Shown: in pieces, positions 16,164 to 22,098 of the stretch
How positions within the stretch are numbered: position 1 is the stretch's first letter
How the letters are laid out: each line of letters begins with the position of its first letter
Virus record (IMG/VR): IMGVR_UViG_3300021963_000727
Span: 1 to 22,098 of that record
Strand: one strand, 5' to 3'
Length of the DNA stretch: 22,098 nucleotides
DNA from: a virus
Position numbers and translations under genes: made by a program
Notes under the pieces: model-generated
Told to the model about the DNA's origin: nothing
The model's database searches: none
The model's input: only the letters and a program-made list of their open reading frames with translations

Positions 16164-16799
16164 ATGGCAAAGTCCAAAAATGAAGGTGAGGTTTTTAATA
16201 ACCTCGAAAATGCTTCTGAATCATTAATTGATGCGCAACGTCCCTATTTGGCTACGGTTAAAATAGTTGGGACAGCAAAAAAACTTTTTCACTGCTGGAA
16301 ACAGAGTATCGTAGATGTAAAGGCGAGCAGCCTAAAGAACAGTACAACAAAAAAAACTGATGACATAGAATCCTATGTTATTCGCAATGAAAAAGGACTA
16401 ATCACAATTCCTACTGCGAATTTTTGTGCATCAATCAGATATGCGGGCAAAGCGTTTGCCGATCCATCAAGCCCACGAAAATCAATGTATGACAAACTAA
16501 ATTCCATTTGTGTGCCTTATGATGAATATGCACTTATAAATGAAGGAGTTAATACATGGGACTATATTGATGCCAGACGAGTTGTTATTCAGCGTGCTGG
16601 CATAACTCGTCAACGTCCTGGATTTAATGAAGGATGGACGGCTACTTTCAAAATAATGATATTGGCTTCTGATTTCTTGCCACCTGCAAGACTTCGTGAA
16701 ATTATGGACTATGCAGGCAAGTTTCAGGGTATTGGCGATTTTCGCCCATCGCATGGCCGTTACCGTGTTGATGGGTTTTCAATTGAAGTTGCCGCTTAG
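16164..16799 (+). CDS. Phage protein with RAMP/Cas7-like layout, linked to GGTNN array
   Basis: 211 aa, the only plus-strand gene. After a polar N-terminus come LATVKIVGTAKKLFHCW (~29-45), GLITIPTANFCASIRYAG (78-95), DARRVVIQRAGITRQRPGF (136-154), WTATFKIMI, and a C-terminal helix leading into GIGDFRPSHGRYRVDGF (189-205). I recognise this as a widespread uncharacterised phage family with a first strand 'I.G.aPLlmh', 'iP...~..alr.AG', 'R..P.F..W' and 'GIGD.RP.yGRF.V'. The ferredoxin-like order and Gly-rich C-terminal loop recall RAMP (Cas7/Cas5-like) RNA-binding proteins; that relation is inference, and no catalytic residues are evident. The ATG follows a T/A-rich stretch without Shine-Dalgarno. 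The TAG stop at 16797-16799 overlaps the first base of the pentamer array, so gene and array are probably co-transcribed. Confidence 0.85.
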   Translation: MAKSKNEGEVFNNLENASESLIDAQRPYLATVKIVGTAKKLFHCWKQSIVDVKASSLKNSTTKKTDDIESYVIRNEKGLITIPTANFCASIRYAGKAFADPSSPRKSMYDKLNSICVPYDEYALINEGVNTWDYIDARRVVIQRAGITRQRPGFNEGWTATFKIMILASDFLPPARLREIMDYAGKFQGIGDFRPSHGRYRVDGFSIEVAA

Positions 16800-17196
16800 G
16801 TAAGGCTAATGGGTTAGGTACGGTGAGGTGTGGTGTGGTTGGGTGGGGTCTGGTTAGGTATGGTAAGGTAAGGCTAATGGGTGGGGTCGGGTCAGGTGTG
16901 GTGTGGTGAGGTGGGGTATGGTGAGGTACGGTGAGGTATGGTAAGGCTAATGGGTTAGGTACGGTGAGGTAGGGTGGGGTATGGTCAGGTATGGTAAGGC
17001 TAATGGGTTAGGTAAGGTTCGGTGAGGTCGGGTATGGTAGGGTACGGTGCGGTAAGGTATGGTAAGGCTAATGGGTGAGGTATGGTGTGGTACGGTAAGG
17101 TAAGGTGGGGTCAGGTATGGTATGGTAAGGCTAATGGGTGTGGTCGGGTGGGGTGGGGTGCGGTTCGGTGAGGTTTGGTGAGGTAAGGTCTGGTTT
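16799..17196 (+). repeat. GGTNN pentamer array punctuated by GGCTAATG octamers
   Basis: By hand parsing, all 398 bases resolve without remainder into 70 pentamers GGTNN plus six exact octamers GGCTAATG. The anchor GGTAAGGCTAATGGGT starts at 16799, 16867, 16940, 16993, 17061 and 17124, so anchor spacing is 68, 73, 53, 68 and 63 bp. One GGTAA precedes the first octamer; then come blocks of 12, 13, 9, 12, 11 and 12 pentamers. GGT never varies. NN shows 15 of 16 dinucleotides (AA 12, AT 10, GA 9, GG 7, GT 6, AC 5, others 1-4, CC none). Each octamer is preceded by GGTAA, mostly GGTAT-GGTAA. A 5-nt period with many TAG/TGA triplets excludes coding. It fills the space between two convergent genes and is probably transcribed from the plus-strand gene. 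Confidence 0.95.
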
Positions 17197-17204
17197 TATT
17201 AACA

Positions 17205-17238
17205 ATGCGGATAATGCGGAAATCCGCATTATCCGCAT
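17205..17238. terminator. Perfect 16-bp inverted repeat (hairpin) between convergent genes
   Basis: ATGCGGATAATGCGGA (17205-17220) and its exact reverse complement (17223-17238) are separated by AA. Each arm contains two copies of an AATGCGGA-like octamer (17204-17211, 17213-17220, and inverted 17223-17230, with 17232-17239 differing at one base). It lies 8 nt after the pentamer array and 2 nt before the stop of the minus-strand gene. It could act as a bidirectional terminator, a 3' end for the array transcript, or a protein-binding or cruciform site. There is no strong T-tract on either side, so a classical rho-independent terminator is not established. Confidence 0.6.
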
Positions 17239-17240
17239 CA

Positions 17241-17471
17241 TTATTTACCCTTAAAATTAGGCCTTCTCAAAGCTCCATAAGCTTCTCTGCATCTTGCGTT
17301 TTCAAAGCTAATGTAATGCTCAAATCTTCTTAAGCCAAAAGGCAATTCTTTTTCTACCTGAATCCATGCATCCTTAACACTACTTCCTGCCATACATAAT
17401 TCTCGAACTCGGTCAAAATATCCTTCATTGGTTAATAATGCGGATCTTTTTTCAAAGTCAGTATCTATCAT
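17241..17471 (-). CDS. Small hypothetical protein (76 aa)
   Basis: MIDTDFEKRSALLTNEGYFD then a predicted helical region (RVRELCMAGSSVKDAWIQVE; LRRFEHYISFENARCREAYG) and a short basic tail. I do not recognise the family. The helix pair around GSSVKDAW and FGLRRFEHYISF has the spacing of a small DNA-binding or packaging-accessory helix-turn-helix, but the evidence is thin. It starts 2 nt after the glycosyltransferase stop, so it is the last gene of the terminase-proximal operon. Its stop abuts the 17205-17238 inverted repeat. An AATGCGGAT (17437-17445) matching the repeat's half-site lies near its 5' end. Confidence 0.7.
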   Translation of the reverse strand: MIDTDFEKRSALLTNEGYFDRVRELCMAGSSVKDAWIQVEKELPFGLRRFEHYISFENARCREAYGALRRPNFKGK

Positions 17472-17473
17472 GC

Positions 17474-18436
17474 TTAAATTGTTTTCCCTTCTAATCCAAG
17501 AATTTGAAGGATATGATGGTATCTGATTGCATTTACTTTGTCAAGATTATAATGCTTTATAATTGCAGATTTGCTCGCAGACCATTGTGATTCGATAAAA
17601 TCAGTATTAGTAGTAAATTTATCAATTGACCACTCCCATCCTGGCTTAGTAGCGTAATTTGTTACACATACTGCACCAGCCATCGTAGCTTCAATCCATG
17701 CAATGTTACTTTTTGCGTCATTAAACTCATTAATTTGCAAAGGCTTCCACATAATGTTAATCCCTACCTTTGATATGCCAGATATGTACTCAATTAGATC
17801 TACTCTTCTTAATCCTCTTGAATTATCAGTTCTATAACTTGAAGGATGATAACCCCAAAAAAGCCAATTTGTATATTGCTGATAATTCTCCTCAAATAAT
17901 TCAACTGCATCCTCATTTTGAATATCAGCAATCTGTGAAGCACTTCCCCTCCAGCATACTACTCCTTTGTAATCGCTTGGCTTTTCAGGCAATTCATTTT
18001 CAAGAATTGCATTAGGCACAACTACACCCCTACCATCTCGTGCATCACAAAAATCCATTAATGGATCGGTGCTGCACCAAATGCCATCCGCAAGAGCATA
18101 TATTTTGTGTAAAATTTGTGCTGACTCATTGTAATCTGCTTCTGAAGGATGTCCAGGTGGAAGTCTCCATAAATTGTCATCAATATCAATGATAACTTTA
18201 ATATTGAATAGTGAATTCTTACACATCTGAATGAATGCAAGACTATTAGCTGTAATAGGTCTGAACATCAAAACAACATCAGCCCAAAGCAAATCAGTTG
18301 CTGTTGCTTTTTCAGAAACTTGTTTTATTTCAATATCCTCCCACTTCCTTTGTAATTCAGACAATGGTCTGATATTACGCCACCACGTTACTCCATCAAG
18401 ATTTGGATTATCAACTGCAAGTATTCGTATTTTCAT
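17474..18436 (-). CDS. Glycosyltransferase, GT4-like (GT-B type)
   Basis: 320 aa from ATG 18436. An ATG two codons upstream (18442) is possible, but 18436 gives the 4-nt ATGA overlap seen at the two preceding junctions. The N-terminal half begins MKIRILAVDNPNLDGVTWWR and includes VIIDIDDNLWRLPPGHP and ADGIWCSTDPL, as in phage and bacterial GT-B enzymes. VVVPNAI marks the domain boundary. The C-terminal half has KPLQINEFNDAKSNIAWIEA followed by TMAGAVCVTN, matching the donor-binding 'F-N-x-x-K-S-x-x-k-x-l-E-x-x-a-x-G-x-P-v-v' motif. It would transfer a nucleotide-activated sugar; acceptor unknown. Placed with a GT2-like enzyme and a methyltransferase, it likely modifies a glycan or a phage component. 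Confidence 0.85.
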   Translation of the reverse strand: MKIRILAVDNPNLDGVTWWRNIRPLSELQRKWEDIEIKQVSEKATATDLLWADVVLMFRPITANSLAFIQMCKNSLFNIKVIIDIDDNLWRLPPGHPSEADYNESAQILHKIYALADGIWCSTDPLMDFCDARDGRGVVVPNAILENELPEKPSDYKGVVCWRGSASQIADIQNEDAVELFEENYQQYTNWLFWGYHPSSYRTDNSRGLRRVDLIEYISGISKVGINIMWKPLQINEFNDAKSNIAWIEATMAGAVCVTNYATKPGWEWSIDKFTTNTDFIESQWSASKSAIIKHYNLDKVNAIRYHHILQILGLEGKTI

Positions 18437-19173
18437 AACCATCTTGGAGCAGAATTGTCTACCCCGGCATTTAAAAGTTCATTCCATTTTTCTTTAATCC
18501 ATCCAGATGGGTTTTTCAAATAGTCTTGATACCAGATATAATATCTATTATCAGTCAATCCCATTTCAGTCATAGATTTTCCATGATTTAATATCTTATT
18601 TTCTAATTGTTTTTTTGTCCTAAATTGATAGTGCTTATAATATATAGCATAATTTATCTCTGATTCTTTGCCATTAATCATGTGGCTTCCGATACTTATA
18701 AGCATATTTTTATCAAACCAACCAAAGACTTTTGTCTGTGGATCTTGCCACAAAGTACCGCCACCTGGATATACATTCAAATATCTCATTTGAAGGAAAA
18801 ATGGCTTTTCATTATGGTTTAGTGTTTTTAAAAAATCACTAAGAGATGAATACTTCTGAGGAAGTTGAATGAACTCATCCGCATCGGCAGGGAATATCCA
18901 TCTATGACCATCTTCTATCGCTTTATTTTTAAGCTCATTAATAATTCGCTCACCGGCAAATGTTGGATCGTTATCATAGCTCAATGTAATATTTATGCCT
19001 CTCCCACTACTTAATTCCTCAATAATCTTGTCAGTCCAATCAGTTGATCCATTGTCGCAAATATAAAAATCCGTTACCCCATGGTCAAGCCAATGCTTTA
19101 GACATTTAGCTATTATATCCGACTCATCCTTAACCATCATTATAACAGCAGGTCGGTCTATTGTTGCATTCAT
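18433..19173 (-). CDS. Glycosyltransferase, family 2-like (GT-A, Glyco_tranf_2_4 type)
   Basis: 246 aa. MMVKDESDIIAKCLKHWLDH (12-31), VTDFYICDNGSTDWT (33-47) and WIFPADADEFIQLP (92-105) are the motifs of the Glyco_tranf_2_4/GT2 type: N-terminal K-x-E-x-x, the D-x-GSTD nucleotide-sugar loop, and a DxD metal-binding site (Asp97/Asp99). GSHMINGKE and a Tyr-rich helical C-terminus follow. It presumably transfers a sugar from a nucleotide donor. The start forms an ATGA overlap with the methyltransferase stop, and its stop forms an ATGA overlap with the next glycosyltransferase, so the three are made together. Confidence 0.88.
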   Translation of the reverse strand: MNATIDRPAVIMMVKDESDIIAKCLKHWLDHGVTDFYICDNGSTDWTDKIIEELSSGRGINITLSYDNDPTFAGERIINELKNKAIEDGHRWIFPADADEFIQLPQKYSSLSDFLKTLNHNEKPFFLQMRYLNVYPGGGTLWQDPQTKVFGWFDKNMLISIGSHMINGKESEINYAIYYKHYQFRTKKQLENKILNHGKSMTEMGLTDNRYYIWYQDYLKNPSGWIKEKWNELLNAGVDNSAPRWL

Positions 19174-19784
19174 GTATTTTTTTGTTTTAATACAATAGTA
19201 AATCCATTGCCAACTTTGTCATCAGGACTGTCAACTCTTACTATATCCCAATTTTTGCCCCAAGTTTGCAAGCAAATCCAATCACACATTGAGATAAATG
19301 AATTAGCAGTCCACCTGCTGTGATGTTCATCACTTGTACCTTCAACATGATTAAAATACCTATCAATATGCTCCTGAAGTTCTGTTAAAGGTTTATCCTT
19401 ATCACTTTCAAGCGCATCCCTTTGCGGAACAATCATAAAAATATACTGCGTTGCAATTCGCATCCATTCTTGAATTGCTCTTATCGGATTATGAAAATGT
19501 TCAATTACATGGCTATTAATTACAAAATCGTAAGACTGAGAAGGAACTTTTATATCGTCACCAGGTGATACTATATCAACAGGCATGACTTCACCGCATA
19601 ATCTTACTTGTTCATTTGCATAAGGTTCAAATGATAGATCAGTATGGCTGAATTTATCAATGTTGATTGTCATCAATCCAAAAGCATTGTGGTATGCCCC
19701 TCCTATCTCAATGCCTCTAAGTCCATCAAGTAGATTATGGGCTAATTTAGATTCTGGAAATTTTTTTGAATTGTAAATTTGCAT
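19170..19784 (-). CDS. SAM-dependent methyltransferase (class I)
   Basis: 204 aa. Residues 24-30 (GIEIGGA) form the SAM-binding motif I; an acidic residue follows in NIDKFSH (Asp43). VPSQSYDFVINSHVIEHFHN (80-99) is the 'DvV.s.hvlEH..d' post-II signature of Methyltransf_11-type enzymes, and IQEWMRIATQYIFMIVPQ follows. The C-terminus is shorter than in many relatives. Context with two glycosyltransferases suggests O-methylation of a sugar or related surface group rather than DNA methylation: no NPPY-type motif is present. It begins 1 nt after the large terminase stop and overlaps the GT2-like gene by 4 nt. Confidence 0.82.
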   Translation of the reverse strand: MQIYNSKKFPESKLAHNLLDGLRGIEIGGAYHNAFGLMTINIDKFSHTDLSFEPYANEQVRLCGEVMPVDIVSPGDDIKVPSQSYDFVINSHVIEHFHNPIRAIQEWMRIATQYIFMIVPQRDALESDKDKPLTELQEHIDRYFNHVEGTSDEHHSRWTANSFISMCDWICLQTWGKNWDIVRVDSPDDKVGNGFTIVLKQKNT

Positions 19785-19785
19785 C

Positions 19786-21525
19786 TTATATGTTTAAAAT
19801 TGTTGCTTCGTCATCGAATAAATAGGATGTAACTTTTGGAACACCTCTGTCAGTTAGCCACTGACCAATTGCATTTAATGTTGCAGAAATAAAATCTATT
19901 TTGTCATTGCTTGCGCCTTTGCTTGGTAAGTGGTTCTGATTTCTGTCGTATTGCATCACAATGTTTGACATCATCCATCTTGCTACCGGATTGCCATCGT
20001 GCAAAAATTCAGGAATCTTATTGTCTTCTCTTTGAATATTTTTTGCATTTGCTAAAAGTTCAAAGTACTGAGCTGGTGGGGCCATGTTTCCCCATGATTG
20101 AGAATAGATCTTCATCTCAATTCCATCTTCTTGTAGACCAGGTGCTAAATAGCTACTTAATGCTCTGTCGTATGCAATTGATTGAAGTCGAAGTGGAGCG
20201 CATATTTGTTTTATATCATTTCTGATAAGTTCATAGTCTGTTACGTTACCAGGTGTAGCCTTCACATATCCATCATTTGCCCAATGCCACAAGAATGGTC
20301 TATTGCGTTTGTGCTTTTCCATGCTTTCCTCTGGAATCCAAAAATGTGGAATAATAACAGACTTTTGTCCTTCAATATTAGGATCAGCAGGAAAGAATAA
20401 AACAAAAGCATTGAAGTCCCCTGTGTTTGCTAAGTCAAGCCCACCCCAGCAATCACGTTCCCTTAATTCTTGCCAATCAATTTCTCCAGTACAATCCATC
20501 CATACTGAATCAGAAATCCATCCTTCTTGGCTTGCATACTCTTCATTTAGATTTTTCACTCTAAAATCTATTTCTTTGGTAATTCCTTGCGCTGCTATCT
20601 TGTTGTATTCAGTCCGTATTCCATCCAAGGTTATGGAAATACCTATGCCAGGATTAACTTTTTTCCAAACTTTTTCGTCTCTCCAATCATCACCTTTATC
20701 TGCTTCATATATAAAAGCAAGTAGTTCGTCATTCTCAGCGATACCGTCAAGCATATTTTTGCAAGCTTTTAGAAATTGGCTGTTTGGCCCATTAGGCAAA
20801 TATCCACCTGTAGTTATAATCCATGACATAGTTTTTAAGGTACTGTCTTTAACCATCCCACTTTCAAACTTATTAAGCAGTTCATCATTAGGCCATTCGT
20901 GAAACTCATCACAAACAATGTAATATGGATTTAACCCATCCTTACCTTTTGAATCTTGCCCAACATACCCAACCCAGCTAAGTCCATGCTTTAGAGAAAT
21001 TCGTGAAGACGTTTTTCCTTCTGGAATATCAACAGCTTCTGATAATTCAGGGAAATCCTGTACCATCGTCTTTAGCATCTCCCTTTGCCTGTCCCATCCA
21101 ATCTTTGCCTGATCCTTATTCATGGCCAACCAATAAACCTCGCTGTCGCCCTGGCCATCAAAAAGAAATCCTATTGTTGCAATATTAACAAGATTTGCAG
21201 TCTTAGCATTACCACGAGGTACTTTGCAATATATCTTCCTAAATCTCCTTCCTCCTGTTTTTCTTTGCCAACCATACGCTAAATAAACTAAAGCTGAAAA
21301 CCAAGGCATAATGTCAAATGGTTGCCCGGACATTGAACCTTTAGAATATCGAAACATATTGAACATTTGCAATATTCTTGCAGCTTCAGTTACATCGAAA
21401 TAAAAAGGCCAATCCTTTTTTTTTAGATCAGAAAAATGCCTGGATACTGCTTTCTTAATCCATTCGGGTGCAATTATCTTTCCTGAATTTACGCCCTTTA
21501 AATAGGCTGTTGCTTTTTCTATCAT
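19786..21525 (-). CDS. terL: Terminase large subunit
   Basis: 579 aa. The ATPase half has a Walker A-like VPRGNAKT (102-109), Walker B LNPYYIVCDEFHEW with Asp206-Glu207, and a coupling motif ITTGG (~237-241). The nuclease half carries GGLDLANTGDFNAF with Asp364, AYDRALSSYL with Asp453, and GASNDKIDFISATLNAIGQW with Asp541/Asp544, the RNase H-like metal ligands of headful and cos terminases (YmfN/Terminase_1 type). It docks on the portal, cuts concatemers and translocates DNA into the prohead. The start overlaps the small subunit by 4 nt (ATGA at 21522-21525). All expected catalytic residues are present. Confidence 0.95.
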   Translation of the reverse strand: MIEKATAYLKGVNSGKIIAPEWIKKAVSRHFSDLKKKDWPFYFDVTEAARILQMFNMFRYSKGSMSGQPFDIMPWFSALVYLAYGWQRKTGGRRFRKIYCKVPRGNAKTANLVNIATIGFLFDGQGDSEVYWLAMNKDQAKIGWDRQREMLKTMVQDFPELSEAVDIPEGKTSSRISLKHGLSWVGYVGQDSKGKDGLNPYYIVCDEFHEWPNDELLNKFESGMVKDSTLKTMSWIITTGGYLPNGPNSQFLKACKNMLDGIAENDELLAFIYEADKGDDWRDEKVWKKVNPGIGISITLDGIRTEYNKIAAQGITKEIDFRVKNLNEEYASQEGWISDSVWMDCTGEIDWQELRERDCWGGLDLANTGDFNAFVLFFPADPNIEGQKSVIIPHFWIPEESMEKHKRNRPFLWHWANDGYVKATPGNVTDYELIRNDIKQICAPLRLQSIAYDRALSSYLAPGLQEDGIEMKIYSQSWGNMAPPAQYFELLANAKNIQREDNKIPEFLHDGNPVARWMMSNIVMQYDRNQNHLPSKGASNDKIDFISATLNAIGQWLTDRGVPKVTSYLFDDEATILNI

Positions 21526-22022
21526 CCAGTTTTAATTTTTGCAACAGCACCTCCTTTGATCAAATCAAGTATAGATGCTTGCTTTGCTTTTTCATTGCCT
21601 TGAACCTTAATGCCCATCCTGGCTCTTGGGGAATACCCTATTAATGCGCCAATCTGGGTAATTACTTTTCCGCTCTCTTGCATAATATTGAAAGCAGGGT
21701 TCTTAGTTATTTTTCCGTTTTCATCAATATAAGTAATTCCTGAAGCAGCTACCTCAAGTGCTGAATCTTGCCACATGAACCAATTCCTAACATATACTTC
21801 AAGTAAATCAAGATCCTGATTGGCTAATATTTTAAGCGATTCAATGTTTTTGCACACTTCAATCCACTTATCCTTATGCCTTTGGTCAAAGTTTGCAGGC
21901 GGTTCAGGCAAAGTTTCAAATGGCTTTGAATGCTCTTGAATCCTATTTGCGTGCCTGCTTGGCTTATAAGTACCTGTTTTTTTATGCTCTTCAACTGATT
22001 TAACCAGATGTCCTCCTCTCAT
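21522..22022 (-). CDS. terS: Terminase small subunit, P27 family
   Basis: 166 aa. The N-terminus has a typical basic entry (HKKTGTYKPSRHANRIQEHS). Then come the P27-family core helices: LPEPPANFDQRHKDKWIEVC, LKILANQDLDLLEVYVRNWF, ASGITYIDENGKITKNPAFN (the G.t...~ng...~NP signature) and LIGYSPRARMGIKV. A short basic tail follows. It recognises the packaging start site and stimulates the large subunit. It is the most upstream gene visible, coupled to the large subunit by the ATGA overlap. Only 76 nt of A/T-rich upstream sequence remain before the edge. Confidence 0.9.
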   Translation of the reverse strand: MRGGHLVKSVEEHKKTGTYKPSRHANRIQEHSKPFETLPEPPANFDQRHKDKWIEVCKNIESLKILANQDLDLLEVYVRNWFMWQDSALEVAASGITYIDENGKITKNPAFNIMQESGKVITQIGALIGYSPRARMGIKVQGNEKAKQASILDLIKGGAVAKIKTG

Positions 22023-22098
22023 GTTTAAGGGTTTTTAGTTTTGAATTAAATTTGTATTGTTCATAAAAGAATGTTTATTGTACGAATGTCTCGGGTGG

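Noticed and set aside
17146-17158. G-quadruplex as the main role of the array
   Set aside because: Only three adjacent runs of three or more G occur here; most of the array has GG pairs only. It may add stability but does not explain the frozen GGT with variable NN.
16799-17196. CRISPR array, iterons or protein-coding repeat as explanation of the GGT array
   Set aside because: No repeat-spacer pattern with unrelated spacers, no conserved iteron, and the 5-nt period rotates all frames and creates frequent stops.

Overview
The window reads as part of a tailed, siphovirus-type bacteriophage or prophage genome. The host is probably a member of the Bacteroidota. The reasons are low overall GC, start codons preceded by A/T-rich stretches with no Shine-Dalgarno sequence, a TAnnTTTG-type -7 box before the one plus-strand gene, and structural proteins resembling those of Bacteroidota phages. 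The host assignment is inference; no host gene is present.

Nearly everything is on the minus strand, so the gene order runs right to left. From the right edge: P27-type small terminase (21522-22022), large terminase (19786-21525), a three-gene surface or sugar-modification cassette (SAM methyltransferase, GT2-like and GT4-like glycosyltransferases, 17474-19784) and a small unknown gene (17241-17471). After an interruption at 15965-17240 the HK97-type head module follows: portal, prohead protease with an unusual Cys-rich tail, major capsid protein, a 57-aa gene, head-tail connector, head closure, DUF3168-like tail terminator, HK97 gp10-like protein and a second small protein. The tail module comes next: tail tube, tail assembly chaperone with a probable -1 frameshift extension, tape measure (894 aa), a 1214-aa tail tip/fiber protein, three small structural proteins, and a beta-helix-like protein cut by the left edge. 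Junctions are mostly 4-nt ATGA or 1-nt TAATG overlaps, indicating translationally coupled operons.

The interruption at 15965-17240 is the most unusual part. It holds the only plus-strand gene (16164-16799), a 211-aa protein of a phage family whose layout recalls RAMP/Cas7-like RNA-binding proteins. Its leader contains two hairpins whose 7-nt loops are perfectly complementary (kissing loops), downstream of a candidate promoter. Its stop codon runs directly into a roughly 400-bp array of 70 units of strict GGTNN. GGT never varies while NN takes 15 of the 16 possible dinucleotides. The array is divided into blocks by six exact copies of an octamer, GGCTAATG. A perfect 16-bp inverted repeat follows, abutting the convergent small gene. 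I propose that leader, protein gene, array and hairpin form one RNA-protein cassette carried by the phage. The function is unknown and no description of such an element is known to me.
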